A DNA stretch of 64,000 nucleotides from Microbacterium sp. 10M-3C3 (GCF_003931875.1 NZ_CP034245.1:2790001-2854000); one strand, 5' to 3'; counted from the first letter of the stretch, positions 51,444 to 60,211 are shown. Notes: generated by a model not told the origin, from the sequence alone. Made by a program: numbers and translations.

Positions 51444-51746
51444 TCAGAGCGGGAGGTCGACCGCGACCCGGTCGGACACGACGGAGCGGACGAAGGCCGC
51501 CGCCTCCTCGTGCGCGGGGTGCACCTGATACCGCTCGAGGGCCTCGACGTCGGCGAAGTCGGCGACGAGCGCGAGATCCCAGTTCTTGCCCGGGTACGCG
51601 ATGTTCGGGCCGACCTGCATGCGCTCGATCTCGTCGACCACGCCCACGAGCGACAGCAGGCGCTCGGCGGCCTGCTCGGCGTGGAGCGCCCGGGTGTCGG
51701 CGTCTTCGGCGGCGAGCTTCCACAGCACGATGTGACGGATGCTCAT
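51444..51746 (-). CDS. Dabb family (stress-responsive alpha/beta barrel) protein
   Basis: A 100-residue protein. It starts MSIRHIVLWKLAAEDADTRA, the typical Dabb opening, and ends ALERYQVHPAHEEAAAFVRS, matching the dimeric ferredoxin-like barrel. Function unknown. The ATG overlaps the stop of the glutaredoxin-like gene (ATGA), so the two are coupled. Confidence 0.85.
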   Translation of the reverse strand: MSIRHIVLWKLAAEDADTRALHAEQAAERLLSLVGVVDEIERMQVGPNIAYPGKNWDLALVADFADVEALERYQVHPAHEEAAAFVRSVVSDRVAVDLPL

Positions 51747-52051
51747 GCGCCGGCCCCGTCCGCCGCGACACGGCCCGCCTCGGCGTCGCGATCGTGCGCC
51801 TCGAGGATCGCGGCGCGCAGCCGGTCGCCCGACACGCGCCAGTGCGCGTGCAGCGCGCCGTCGATGAGCACGACGGGGATCTTCTCCCACCACTGCTCGT
51901 ACAGGGAGGCGTCCTCGAGGATCGACGCGCGCTCGATGACGACGTCGTCGGCGACGGCGTCCGGCAGGTCGGCGACGACCGACTCGACGATCTCGTCGGC
52001 GACATCGCACAGGTGGCACTCGGACTTGCCGATGAGCGTGAGGGTGGTCAC
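51743..52051 (-). CDS. Glutaredoxin-like thiol protein
   Basis: A 102-residue thioredoxin-fold protein. The CxxC motif is in TLIGKSECHLCDVADEIV at residues 12-15. The cis-Pro region is WWEKIPVVLIDGALHAHWRV. It resembles DUF836/NrdH-like actinobacterial redoxins. GTG start 6 bases after TAGGAT; this is one of the clearest leaderless examples. Confidence 0.88.
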   Translation of the reverse strand: MTTLTLIGKSECHLCDVADEIVESVVADLPDAVADDVVIERASILEDASLYEQWWEKIPVVLIDGALHAHWRVSGDRLRAAILEAHDRDAEAGRVAADGAGA

Positions 52052-52088
52052 GCATCGATCCTATGCAGGGCGCGCGGCGCCCCGGCGC

Positions 52089-52382
52089 TCAGCGCTCGAG
52101 GTCGTAGCCGGCCTCGGCCCACGCCCCCGTGCCGCCGTCGACGTTCGTCGCGTCGTGGCCGCGGGCGGTGAGCGCCTCGACCACGCGGGCGGAGCGTCCG
52201 CCCAGCTGGCAGATGACGTCGAACGGGCCCTCGGGCAGCTCGTCGAGGTGCTCGCCGATGGTCGACATCGGGAGGTTCACGGCGCCGGGCACGTGCCCCG
52301 CGGCGAACTCGTCGGCCTCGCGCACGTCGATGAGCGGAACGCCCTCGCGCTCGCGCAGCTGCTGGACGGAGATGGACTTCAT
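52089..52382 (-). CDS. Single-domain rhodanese (sulfurtransferase-like) protein
   Basis: 97 residues. VPLIDVREADEFAAGHVPGA near residue 15 and the active-site loop with Cys in VICQLGGRSARVVEAL near residue 62. It moves sulfane sulfur to acceptors, or acts in sulfide defence. The start at the ATG 52382, with GGGAGC upstream, was preferred over a start 15 residues earlier because the domain begins right after it. Confidence 0.9.
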   Translation of the reverse strand: MKSISVQQLREREGVPLIDVREADEFAAGHVPGAVNLPMSTIGEHLDELPEGPFDVICQLGGRSARVVEALTARGHDATNVDGGTGAWAEAGYDLER

Positions 52383-52456
52383 GGCGGCTCCCGGAGACGG
52401 ATGCGGCGAACACGAAGCGCCCGTCACGACGGACAGGCGCTTGGTGTGATGGCCGC

Positions 52457-52555
52457 TTACTTCTTGTTGCGGCGCTGGTGGCGAGTCTTGCGAAGCAGCT
52501 TGCGGTGCTTCTTCTTCGCCATGCGCTTACGGCGCTTCTTGATGACAGAACCCAC
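52457..52555 (-). CDS. 30S ribosomal protein bS22 (AURKAIP1/COX24 domain)
   Basis: A 32-residue basic peptide: MGSVIKKRRKRMAKKKHRKL, then LRKTRHQRRNKK. It is nearly identical in pattern to the mycobacterial bS22 found on the small ribosomal subunit. GTG start with a GAGG site 7 bases upstream. It is too short for usual gene calling. Confidence 0.9.
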   Translation of the reverse strand: MGSVIKKRRKRMAKKKHRKLLRKTRHQRRNKK

Positions 52556-52639
52556 GGAAAACCTCACTATGTCAGGGGTCTGGGTGCCGGACGTCGGCTC
52601 CCGGGATCAGGCATCCACGGAAAAATGCCTCGGATCAGT

Positions 52640-52831
52640 CTAGCCGACGTCGGACACAGGCCGCTGCACGGCCTCGACGACGGCCGATTCGGGCACGCGA
52701 TAGCTCCGGCCGAAACGCACCGCGGGGAGCTCGCCCGAGTGCACGAGACGGTAGACCGTCATCTTCGACACACGCATGACCTCCGCCACCTCGGCGACCG
52801 TGAGGAAGCGCACATCCGGCAACTGCGCCAT
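52640..52831 (-). CDS. BldC-like small helix-turn-helix DNA-binding protein
   Basis: 63 residues. FLTVAEVAEVMRVSKMTVYR then LVHSGELPAVRFGRSYRVPE is the MerR/excisionase-type winged helix of BldC. In Streptomyces, BldC binds direct repeats and delays development; in non-sporulating relatives the role is unclear. GGGGAGGA gives a strong ribosome site 6 bases before the ATG. It is the usual actinobacterial neighbour of the bS22 gene. Confidence 0.9.
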   Translation of the reverse strand: MAQLPDVRFLTVAEVAEVMRVSKMTVYRLVHSGELPAVRFGRSYRVPESAVVEAVQRPVSDVG

Positions 52832-52924
52832 GGCGTTCCTCCCCGTCCCCCCAGTGTGCTGACGACACTCTAGAGGCTGGCCGCGACGCGTGTAAACCTG
52901 TGTGACTGCTGTGGCTCGGTGTGT

Positions 52925-53320
52925 TCAGCGGCCGGGAAGCTTGCGCAGCGCCGAGGCGACGACGTGCTTCGCGGATGCAGCGGCCCGACCGACCGCCTCG
53001 GCGGCGTGGACGGCGGGCTCGGGCAGAGCGATCGGCACCGGCTCGTCCATCGGGAAGAATCCCATGAGCCAGTCGTCGACCTCGTCGAGGGGCGACGACT
53101 GGAGGCTGTAGTAGCGGTGCTGACCCTCTTCGCGCACGGAGACGAGTCCCGCGTCGCGCAGCACTTTGAGGTGCTTGGACACGGTGGGCTGGCTGACGCC
53201 GAGGGACTGCACGATGTGCGAGACACTCGTGCCCTTCGCGGTGCTGCGGGAGCGCTCGAGGAGGAGCTGGAGGATGTCGCGACGCGTGCGGTCCGCGATC
53301 ACGTCGAAGATGTCCGCCAT
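52925..53320 (-). CDS. ArsR/SmtB family helix-turn-helix regulator
   Basis: A 131-residue protein. The winged HTH spans residues 1-85: MADIFDVIADRTRRDILQLL, QSLGVSQPTVSKHLKVLRDA, GLVSVREEGQHRYYSL. No metal-binding ELCVCDL-like Cys motif is seen, so it may respond to something other than metals. The C-terminal tail is Ala-rich and may bind the neighbour. A TAATCT -10 lies 6 bases before the ATG. It is divergent from the potassium-transporter genes. Confidence 0.9.
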   Translation of the reverse strand: MADIFDVIADRTRRDILQLLLERSRSTAKGTSVSHIVQSLGVSQPTVSKHLKVLRDAGLVSVREEGQHRYYSLQSSPLDEVDDWLMGFFPMDEPVPIALPEPAVHAAEAVGRAAASAKHVVASALRKLPGR

Positions 53321-53418
53321 GCGTTCAGATTAGTCGCGCGTGCACCGGAGTACCATGAGCGGGTCCGCCGCGCCGCCGCGCCGACGGGCGCGCGAGGCGA
53401 GACGAAAGGGGCGTCGCG

Positions 53419-54861
53419 ATGGCAGCGTCGCCGGCGCGCCGGGATCTCCGCCGGCGGGTGCTCTCGGCCCTCGACACCGCGTGGGACGAGCTCCGCGAAC
53501 TCACCACCTCCTCGCCCGCCCGCTTCGCGGTGATCGTCTTCGTGGCGCTCATCCTGCTGTTCACGGCGCTGTTCTCGCTGCCCATCGCCGCAGCCGACGG
53601 CCAGCGCGCCCCGTTCGCCGACGCGCTGTTCACGGCTGTCTCGGTCATCTGCGTGACAGGCCTGTCGACGGTCGACATGTACTCGTACTGGTCACCGCTC
53701 GGGCACGTCATCACCTACATCGGCGTGAACGTCGGCGCGCTGGGCGTCCTCACCCTCGCGAGCATCCTCGGCCTCGTCATCTCCAAGCGACTGGGCCTGC
53801 GCGCCAAGCTGATCGCCGCCGGTGACTCCAATCCGCTCCGCGTGCACGGCGGGCCCGTCAACGAGGGCCAGACCGTGCGCCTCGGCGAAGTCGGTCAGCT
53901 GCTGTCCACCGTCGCGCTGTCGACCCTCGTCATCGAGGCCGGCCTCACGGTACTGCTGTACCCGTCCCTGGTCATGGCCGGCGTCGACCCGATCGCGGCC
54001 CTGTGGGAGGCGCCGTACTACGCCGCGATGGCGTTCACGAACACCGGCTTCGTTCCCAACTCCGACGGCCTCGTGCCCTTCGCGGACGACTACTTCCTCC
54101 TCGGCGTGCTGATGGCGGGAGTTTTCCTCGGATCGATCGGATTCCCGGTCATCTTCACGCTGTGGAAGCACTACTGGCACTTCCGGCGCTGGTCGCTGCA
54201 CGCGAAGCTCACCGTCATCACGACGGTGATCCTCTTCTTCGCCGGCGCCGGGGTCATCCTCCTGCTCGAGCACAGCAACCCGCGCACGTTCGGGAGCATG
54301 GACGCGTGGGACACGACGTTCCAGGCGTTCTTCGTCTCGGCGATGACTCGCTCGGGCGGATTCTCCGTCGTGCCGATGGGAGACCAGTACGGTTCGACGC
54401 TCGTGGTGGAGTCGATGCTGATGTTCGTCGGCGGCGGCTCGGCGTCGACGGCCGGCGGCATCAAGGTCACGACCCTCGCGGTCCTCGCCCTCGCCGTGTG
54501 GTCGGAGGCGAAGGGCCGCCCGTCGGTCGAGGCCTTCGGCCGCCGCATTCCGAGCGACGTGCAGCGCGTCGCGCTCTCGGTCGTCGCGTGGGGGGCGACG
54601 ATCGTCGCGGTCTCGACGGTCACGATCGGCCAGATCACGCAGGCGCCGATCGAGAAGGTGCTCTTCGACGTCATCTCCGGCTTCGCGACCGTGGGCCTGT
54701 CGACGGGCCTGACCGCCGAGCTCCCCGACCCGGCGGTCTACGTCCTGGCCCTCACGATGTTCATGGGCCGCATTGGTACAGTGACTCTCGCCGCGGCGGT
54801 GGCCGCGACCAGCCGATCGCAGCTGTACGCGCTGCCCGTGGAAAGGCCCATCGTTGGTTGA
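53419..54861 (+). CDS. TrkH/KtrB family potassium transporter subunit
   Basis: 480 residues with four pore-loop repeats. Filter-like segments: VICVTGLSTVDMYSY near residue 77, AFTNTGFVPNSDGL near 208, AMTRSGGFSVVPMG near 310 and SGFATVGLSTGLTAE near 425, each with the conserved Gly. It is the ion-conducting subunit, working with the TrkA-type gene that overlaps its end. GAAAGGGG is 10 bases before the ATG. Confidence 0.95.
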   Translation: MAASPARRDLRRRVLSALDTAWDELRELTTSSPARFAVIVFVALILLFTALFSLPIAAADGQRAPFADALFTAVSVICVTGLSTVDMYSYWSPLGHVITYIGVNVGALGVLTLASILGLVISKRLGLRAKLIAAGDSNPLRVHGGPVNEGQTVRLGEVGQLLSTVALSTLVIEAGLTVLLYPSLVMAGVDPIAALWEAPYYAAMAFTNTGFVPNSDGLVPFADDYFLLGVLMAGVFLGSIGFPVIFTLWKHYWHFRRWSLHAKLTVITTVILFFAGAGVILLLEHSNPRTFGSMDAWDTTFQAFFVSAMTRSGGFSVVPMGDQYGSTLVVESMLMFVGGGSASTAGGIKVTTLAVLALAVWSEAKGRPSVEAFGRRIPSDVQRVALSVVAWGATIVAVSTVTIGQITQAPIEKVLFDVISGFATVGLSTGLTAELPDPAVYVLALTMFMGRIGTVTLAAAVAATSRSQLYALPVERPIVG

Positions 54862-55525
54862 CCGCATCCGGAGCGACGCCCCCGTCCTGGTGATCGGACT
54901 CGGCCGTTTCGGCGCCGCGTGCGCGGGCGAGCTCGACCGGCTCGACCGCGAGGTGCTCGCGATCGACGAGAGCCTCGACCTCGTGCAGAAGTGGTCGGAG
55001 CGCGTCACCCACGCGGTGCAGGCCGATGCGCGCAACATCGACGCGCTCAAGCAGATCGGCGCGCAGGACTTCCAGGTCGCCGTCGTCGCGGTCGGATCGC
55101 TCATCGAGGCGTCGGTGCTCATCACCGCGAACCTCGTCGACCTCAAGGTGCCGCAGATCTGGGCGAAGGCGGTCTCGCAGTCGCACGGCAAGATCCTCGC
55201 CCGCGTCGGCGCGAACCACGTCATCTACCCCGAGCGCGAGGCCGGCGAGCGCGTCGCCCACCTCGTGAGCGGGCGCATGCTCGACTTCATCCGCTTCGAC
55301 GACGACTTCGTGCTGGCCAAGATGTACCCGCCGAAGTTCATCCGGGGCGTGGGCCTGAACGAATCGGGCGTGCGGACGAAGTTCAACGTCACGGTCGTGG
55401 GCGTGAAGAGCCCGGGCAAGCCGTTCCGCTACGCCGAGGCCAACACGGTCGTCACCAACCACGATCTCATCATCGTGTCGGGCACCAACTCCGACATCGA
55501 ACGCTTCGCGGCCCTCGACCGCTGA
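54854..55525 (+). CDS. TrkA/KtrA family potassium uptake regulatory protein
   Basis: 223 residues. RCK-N Rossmann domain: VLVIGLGRFGAACAGELDRL at residues 11-30, with HAVQADARNIDALKQIGAQD and IWAKAVSQSHGKILARVGAN. RCK-C domain from about 140 (FVLAKMYPPKFIRGVGLNES). It gates the TrkH-type subunit in response to nucleotides. The TTG start at 54854 is in frame, with GAAAGG upstream, and overlaps the transporter's stop by 8 bp. Confidence 0.93.
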   Translation: MVDRIRSDAPVLVIGLGRFGAACAGELDRLDREVLAIDESLDLVQKWSERVTHAVQADARNIDALKQIGAQDFQVAVVAVGSLIEASVLITANLVDLKVPQIWAKAVSQSHGKILARVGANHVIYPEREAGERVAHLVSGRMLDFIRFDDDFVLAKMYPPKFIRGVGLNESGVRTKFNVTVVGVKSPGKPFRYAEANTVVTNHDLIIVSGTNSDIERFAALDR

Positions 55526-55576
55526 CCCGGCTCAGGCACCGGCGGCGCCGCGGCAGCGGCAGCGGCCACGGCCGCG

Positions 55577-55660
55577 GGCCGGCACGTATTCAGGCCGGCC
55601 GCCGTCCGGAGCCCCGCGGGCCGGCACATATTCAGGCCGGCGGCCGTCCGGAACCCCGCG
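55577..55660. repeat. Two 42-bp tandem direct repeats with GCACGTATTCAGGC core
   Basis: Unit 1 (55577-55618) and unit 2 (55619-55660) are near-identical, starting GGCCGGCACGTATTCAGG (or GGCCGGCACATATTCAGG). Part of a five-copy array up to 55873. The gap 55526-55885 (360 bp) holds no supported gene. Confidence 0.7.
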
Positions 55661-55703
55661 GGCCGGCGGAAACGCGCAGACCGAGGCCGCGCCGCGGTCG
55701 GCG

Positions 55704-55873
55704 CAGCCTGAATACGTGCGCTTACGCCAGCGAGCACCGCAGCAGAGGACGCCGGGCCGGCGCACGCCGTCTCCACGCACGAATTCAGGCTGAGCCCGAG
55801 GCCCCGAGTCCTTGGGCGGCGGAATCCCGCGGGCGCCACCCGATGCCCGCGGCGCGCAGCCTGAATACGTGCG
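55704..55873. repeat. Three further 17-bp copies in alternating orientation
   Basis: CAGCCTGAATACGTGCG at 55704-55720 and 55857-55873, and its inverse CGCACGAATTCAGGCTG at 55776-55792 (one change). The middle copy can pair with either neighbour. Confidence 0.7.
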
Positions 55874-55885
55874 GCATGGGGCGTG

Positions 55886-56725
55886 TCAGGCGCCGGCGGC
55901 GAGTTCGCGCGCGCGGGCGAGCGCCGCATCCGTCGCACGCCCGAACAGCTCGTCGAGGTGCGCGTCCTGCAGCACCGCGACCGCGCGCTCGGTCGTGCCC
56001 TTGGGGCTCGTGACGCGGCGCCGCAACTCGGCGGGGTCCTCGCGAGTCGCGTCGAGCAGGGCGGCCGCGCCGATGAAGGTCTGCTCGGCGAGCACGCGCG
56101 CCTCGTCGGGCGCGAACCCCTTCGCCTCCGCCGCGCGCGTGAGTCCCTCGATGAAGAGGAAGACGTACGCCGGCCCCGACCCCGAGATCGTCGAGAGGGC
56201 GTCGATCTGGGCCTCGGGGAGCTCCACGACGACCCCGACCGTCTCGAACAGACGTCGGACGACGGCGACGTCGTCGGCGGATGCGGCGGCCGAGGCCGCG
56301 AGGCCCGTGACCGCCTTCCCCACGACGGCGGGCGTGTTGGGCATCGAGCGCAGCGCCACGGCGTCTGCGCCGAGGATCTCCGCGAAGGTCGCGAGCGTCA
56401 CGCCCGCCGCGAGGCTCACGACGACAGTGCCGGGCCGCAGGTGCGGCGCGATCTCGCGCAGCAGGTCCGGCACCATCGCGGGCTTGACCCCGACGAGCAC
56501 GATGTCGGCGGATGCGGCGGCACGCGCGTTCGCGTCGGGTTCGTCGGCGAGCGCCACGCTCTCCACGCCCGCGAGGTCCGCGAGGGCGGCGGCCTTCTCG
56601 GCCGTGCGGTTGGTGACGACGACGCGCGGCGCCTGGCCGGAGGCGACGAGTCCCTGCAGGATCGCGCCGCCCATCGAGCCCGCGCCGAGGATCGCGATCG
56701 GGGGGAGGAGGGCTGCATCCGTCAT
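55886..56725 (-). CDS. proC: Pyrroline-5-carboxylate reductase
   Basis: A 279-residue enzyme that makes proline from P5C using NAD(P)H. Rossmann motif IAILGAGSMGGAILQGLVAS near residue 11, RSMPNTPAVVGKAVTGLAAS near 118 and SGSGPAYVFLFIEGLTRAAE near 175 (substrate loop). Product direction is opposite to PutA in this window. TAGGAT lies 6 bases before the ATG, so leaderless expression is likely. Confidence 0.95.
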   Translation of the reverse strand: MTDAALLPPIAILGAGSMGGAILQGLVASGQAPRVVVTNRTAEKAAALADLAGVESVALADEPDANARAAASADIVLVGVKPAMVPDLLREIAPHLRPGTVVVSLAAGVTLATFAEILGADAVALRSMPNTPAVVGKAVTGLAASAAASADDVAVVRRLFETVGVVVELPEAQIDALSTISGSGPAYVFLFIEGLTRAAEAKGFAPDEARVLAEQTFIGAAALLDATREDPAELRRRVTSPKGTTERAVAVLQDAHLDELFGRATDAALARARELAAGA

Positions 56726-56811
56726 GCTGCGATCCTACGAGCCGGAGCGCGCGCGTTAGAGTCGGAGGGCAGGGCGCCGGAGCCTCGCGCACGCGACATG
56801 AAGGACGTTCC

Positions 56812-57924
56812 ATGACTCTCTTCGACGGCATCACCTCCCGCATCGTGGAGACGGATCGGCTCAGCGTCCACGTCCTGCTTCGCGAAAGCGACGACACCGC
56901 GACACCGCCCGAGCGCACCGTCGTCTTCCTCCACGGCGTGCTCGGCTCGTCGCTGCTGTGGCAGGAGAACCTGCAGGACCTGCCGAGCGACATCCGCGCC
57001 GTCGCGGTCGACCTCCGCGGCTACGGGCGCACCGAGAACGCGCCCGTCGACGCGTCGCGCGGCGTGCGCGACTTCAGCGACGACCTCGCCGCGACGCTGA
57101 CGGCGCTCGACATCCCCACCGCGCACCTCGTCGGCTGGTCGCTCGGCGGCGCCGTCGCGCTGCAGTACGCGCTGGAGCATCCGGTGCTCTCGCTCACACT
57201 GCAGGCGCCGATCTCGCCGTTCGGGCTCGGCGGCACGCGGCGCGACGGCTCGCGCCTGCACGACGACGACGCCGGCACCGGCGGCGGCACGGCGAACGCC
57301 GCGTTCGTGCAGCGCCTCATCGCGCGCGACCGGTCGGCGGATGCGGAGAGCTCGCCGCGGCGCGTCTTCCGTGCCGAGTTCGTCGCCCCCGGGTACACGA
57401 GCGAGCACGAGGACGTGTGGGTCGACGCGCTGCTGTCGACCTCGACCGCGGCCGGCAATTACCCCGGCGACTCCCGACCGAGCCCGACGTGGCCCGGATA
57501 CGCGCCGGGGACGACGGGCGTGCTCAACGCGCTGGCGCCGGGCAACCTCGACCTGTCGGGCATCGTCGATGTCGATCCCCAGCCGCCCGTGCTGTGGGTG
57601 CACGGCGAGCTCGACGCGCTCATCTCCGACCGGTCGCTCGCCGACCCCAACGCGCTCGGCGAGCTCGGCGTGCTGCCCGACTGGCCCGGTGCCGACGAGG
57701 CGCCGCCGCAGCCCATGGTCGCGCAGACCTTCGACGTGCTGAGCGCGTACGCGGCGAAAGGGGGCGACGTGACCGAGCTCACGCTCCCCGGCGTCGCGCA
57801 CAGCCCGCACCTCGAGCGGCCGGCGGCGTTCCGCGCGGCGCTGCTCACGCGCATCGGGTACGTCGGCGCACCGGCCGACCCCGCTCCCCCGACTGAGACC
57901 ATCATCCTGCGGTCGGCGGACTGA
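56812..57924 (+). CDS. Alpha/beta hydrolase
   Basis: 370 residues. VVFLHGVLGSSLLWQENLQD near residue 42 (oxyanion region), nucleophile in HLVGWSLGGAVALQYALEHP near 107, PVLWVHGELDALISDRSLAD with the acid near 262, and LPGVAHSPHLERPAAFRAAL with the catalytic His near 330. Substrate unknown; a lid or insertion covers about 130-210. GAAGGA lies 6 bases before the ATG. The F420-type gene follows after 2 bp, so they are co-transcribed. Confidence 0.87.
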   Translation: MTLFDGITSRIVETDRLSVHVLLRESDDTATPPERTVVFLHGVLGSSLLWQENLQDLPSDIRAVAVDLRGYGRTENAPVDASRGVRDFSDDLAATLTALDIPTAHLVGWSLGGAVALQYALEHPVLSLTLQAPISPFGLGGTRRDGSRLHDDDAGTGGGTANAAFVQRLIARDRSADAESSPRRVFRAEFVAPGYTSEHEDVWVDALLSTSTAAGNYPGDSRPSPTWPGYAPGTTGVLNALAPGNLDLSGIVDVDPQPPVLWVHGELDALISDRSLADPNALGELGVLPDWPGADEAPPQPMVAQTFDVLSAYAAKGGDVTELTLPGVAHSPHLERPAAFRAALLTRIGYVGAPADPAPPTETIILRSAD

Positions 57925-57926
57925 CT

Positions 57927-58853
57927 GTGGAGTACTGCATCTTCACCGAGCCGCACCTGGGCGCCTCGTACGACGATCAGCTCGCATTCGCCCAGGCCGC
58001 CGAGCGTCACGGGTTCACAGGCTTCTTCCGCTCCGACCACTACCTGTACGAGGGCGGGCCGGGTCTTCCGGGACCGACGGATGCCTGGACGACGCTCGCC
58101 GCACTCGCGCGCGAGACCCGCCGCATCCGCCTCGGCACGCTCGTGTCGCCCGTGACGTTCCGCCACCCCGGCATCCTCGCCATCCAGGTCGCCCAGGTCG
58201 ACGCGATGTCGCACGGACGCGTCGAGCTGGGTCTCGGCGCCGGCTGGTTCGGGCGCGAGCACGAGGCGTACGGCATCCCGTTCCCGCCGCGGCGCTTCGA
58301 CCTGCTCGAGGAGCAGCTCGCGATCGTCCAGGGGCTGTGGGCGACCCCCGTGGGCGAGCGGTTCTCATTCCACGGCGCGCACTACGCGCTGACGGATGCA
58401 CCGGCCCTCCCCAAGCCCGTGCAGGACCCGGTGCCGCTCATCATCGGCGGCGGCGGGCCGCGGCGCACACCCGACCTCGTCGCGCGGCACGCGACCGAGT
58501 ACAACCTCGGCTTTCCCACCGACGCCGAGATCGTCGAGCGCATCGGCAACCTGCACGCCGCGTGCGAGCGCGCCGGGCGCGACCCCGGCAGCGTCAAGCT
58601 CTCGATCGCGATGTCGACCATCGCCGGACCTGACGAGGCGACGATCGCCCGGCGGGCGGGGCGCATCGGCCGCACCGTGGAGCAGGTGCGCGACGGCGTC
58701 AACATCGTCGGCGACGCTGCGGAGATCGCCGAGCGCATCGACGTATACCGCTCGCACGGCATCGAGCGCGTGTACTTCCAGCTGCTCGACAACCAGGACG
58801 TCGAGCACGTGGACTACCTCGGCGAGGCCGTCCTTCCCGCCCTCCCCCGCTGA
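57927..58853 (+). CDS. LLM-class F420-dependent oxidoreductase
   Basis: 308 residues. The family start is EYCIFTEPHLGASYDDQLAF, then SDHYLYEGGPGLPGPTDAWT, RIRLGTLVSPVTFRHPGILA and HGRVELGLGAGWFGREHEAY, with PLIIGGGGPRRTPDLVARHA near 160. Coenzyme F420 use is inferred from the family. It is coupled to the hydrolase before it, so the two may act on one substrate. GTG start two bases after the hydrolase stop. Confidence 0.88.
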   Translation: MEYCIFTEPHLGASYDDQLAFAQAAERHGFTGFFRSDHYLYEGGPGLPGPTDAWTTLAALARETRRIRLGTLVSPVTFRHPGILAIQVAQVDAMSHGRVELGLGAGWFGREHEAYGIPFPPRRFDLLEEQLAIVQGLWATPVGERFSFHGAHYALTDAPALPKPVQDPVPLIIGGGGPRRTPDLVARHATEYNLGFPTDAEIVERIGNLHAACERAGRDPGSVKLSIAMSTIAGPDEATIARRAGRIGRTVEQVRDGVNIVGDAAEIAERIDVYRSHGIERVYFQLLDNQDVEHVDYLGEAVLPALPR

Positions 58854-58861
58854 CACCGGGC

Positions 58862-58930
58862 GGCAGCTCGCGCCGCTGCGCTTCAGGTGGCAGCTCGCGC
58901 CGCTGCGCCTCGAGTGGCAGCTCGCGCCGC
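58862..58930. repeat. 27-bp tandem repeat, 2.6 units
   Basis: GGCAGCTCGCGCCGCTGCGC begins units at 58862, 58889 and (partial) 58916. The last 45 bp of the gap contain CTGCCACCTC, inverse to the array. It shares GTGGCAGCTCG with the hairpin at 38508. It lies between convergent genes. Confidence 0.7.
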
Positions 58931-58980
58931 TTGTGGGCGCCGCATCCGACCACCCTGCCACCTCAACGGGCCCGGCGAGC

Positions 58981-59436
58981 TCAGCGCCGGTCGGTGAAGA
59001 AGCGACGCAGGAGGGCGGTCGCCGCATCCGCCTCGACGCCGGCGACGACCTCCACGCGGTGCGGCAGGCGCCGGTCGCGGACGACGTCGTACACCGACCC
59101 GGCGGCGCCGGCCTTCTCGTCCCACGCGCCGAAGACCAGGCGCGGTACGCGCGCCTGGAGCACCGCGCCCGCGCACATGACGCACGGCTCGAGCGTCACC
59201 ACGAGCGTGCAGCCCGCGAGGTGCCACGAGCCGACGGATGCGGCGGCGCGGCGGAGCGCGACGACCTCGGCGTGGGCGGTCGGATCGTGCGTCGGCTCGC
59301 GGAGGTTGCGGCCCTCGCCGATGACGGCGCCCGACCCGTCGACGACGACCGCACCCACGGGCACGTCGCCCGCCTCGCCCGCCTCCGCCGCGAGCTCGAG
59401 CGCGCGGCGCATCGCGGCGAGGTCGGCGGCGGTCAC
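58981..59436 (-). CDS. tadA: tRNA-specific adenosine deaminase
   Basis: A 151-residue deaminase that makes inosine at tRNA wobble position 34. Zn site: TAHAEVVAL near residue 52 (His, catalytic Glu) and [10 protein letters not shown] near 80 (two Cys). [11 protein letters not shown] and [19 protein letters not shown] are also typical. It is divergent from upp with 44 bp between. GTG start. Confidence 0.93.
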   Translation of the reverse strand: MTAADLAAMRRALELAAEAGEAGDVPVGAVVVDGSGAVIGEGRNLREPTHDPTAHAEVVALRRAAASVGSWHLAGCTLVVTLEPCVMCAGAVLQARVPRLVFGAWDEKAGAAGSVYDVVRDRRLPHRVEVVAGVEADAATALLRRFFTDRR

Positions 59437-59480
59437 GGCGGCTCCGGTGGCGGAAGGGACGAACGGATAGCCTTGAGCCT

Positions 59481-60113
59481 ATGCGCGTGCACGTGGCCGA
59501 CCACCCCCTCATCACCCACAAGCTCACGGTGCTGCGCGACGAGCGCACGCCGTCGCCGGTGTTCCGTCAGCTGACGGAGGAGCTCGTGACGCTGCTCGCC
59601 TACGAGGCCACCCGCGCGGTACGCGTCGAGCCGCACGAGATCCGCACGCCCGTGACGACGACGATCGGCGTGCGGATCGGCGAGCCGCGTCCGCTCGTGG
59701 TGCCGATCCTCCGCGCGGGCCTCGGCATGCTCGACGGCATGGTCAAGCTCCTCCCCACGGCCGAGGTCGGCTTCCTCGGCATGGTGCGCAACGAGGAGAC
59801 CCTCGAGCCGACGACCTACGCCGAGCGCCTCCCCGACGACCTCAGCGACCGCCAGTGCTTCGTGCTCGACCCGATGCTGGCGACCGGCGGGTCGCTCGGC
59901 GCTGCCATCGAGTTCCTCTTCCGCCGAGGGGCGCAGGACGTCACGGCGATCTGCCTGCTCGGTGCCCCCGAGGGCGTCGCCGCGATCGAGAAGCAGGTCG
60001 ACGGTCGCGACGTCACGCTCGTGCTCGGCGCGCTGGACGAGCGCCTGAACGAGAAGGGCTACATCGTGCCCGGGCTCGGCGACGCCGGCGACCGCCTCTA
60101 CGGCACCGTCTGA
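59481..60113 (+). CDS. upp: Uracil phosphoribosyltransferase
   Basis: A 210-residue PRPP-dependent salvage enzyme. [20 protein letters not shown] at the start, [20 protein letters not shown] near 73, the PRPP loop [19 protein letters not shown] near 128 and the uracil site [17 protein letters not shown] at the end. TAGCCT is 7 bases before the ATG. Confidence 0.96.
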   Translation: MRVHVADHPLITHKLTVLRDERTPSPVFRQLTEELVTLLAYEATRAVRVEPHEIRTPVTTTIGVRIGEPRPLVVPILRAGLGMLDGMVKLLPTAEVGFLGMVRNEETLEPTTYAERLPDDLSDRQCFVLDPMLATGGSLGAAIEFLFRRGAQDVTAICLLGAPEGVAAIEKQVDGRDVTLVLGALDERLNEKGYIVPGLGDAGDRLYGTV

Positions 60114-60146
60114 TCCTCTCCCCGCCCCGCCCAGCGCAGCCCAGAT

Positions 60147-60211
60147 CAGGCGAATCGGCCGAGATCAGTGCGATATCCGCTGGAAGGTGCTGATTCCGGC
60201 CGATTTGCCTG
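60147..60211. repeat. Long imperfect inverted repeat after upp, overlapping the next gene's start
   Basis: CAGGCGAATCGGCCG and CGGCCGATTTGCCTG match at 14 of 15 positions, and ATCAG/CTGAT continues inside. It may be the upp terminator, and it covers the proposed start of the GH76-like gene. Confidence 0.55.

Noticed and set aside
55526..55885. Short frames through the repeat array
   Set aside because: They are frames across repeats (for example with GLNMCRPAG), with no start signal and no conserved pattern.
58862..58930. CRISPR array
   Set aside because: The 27-bp units are contiguous with no spacers and no cas genes are present in the window.
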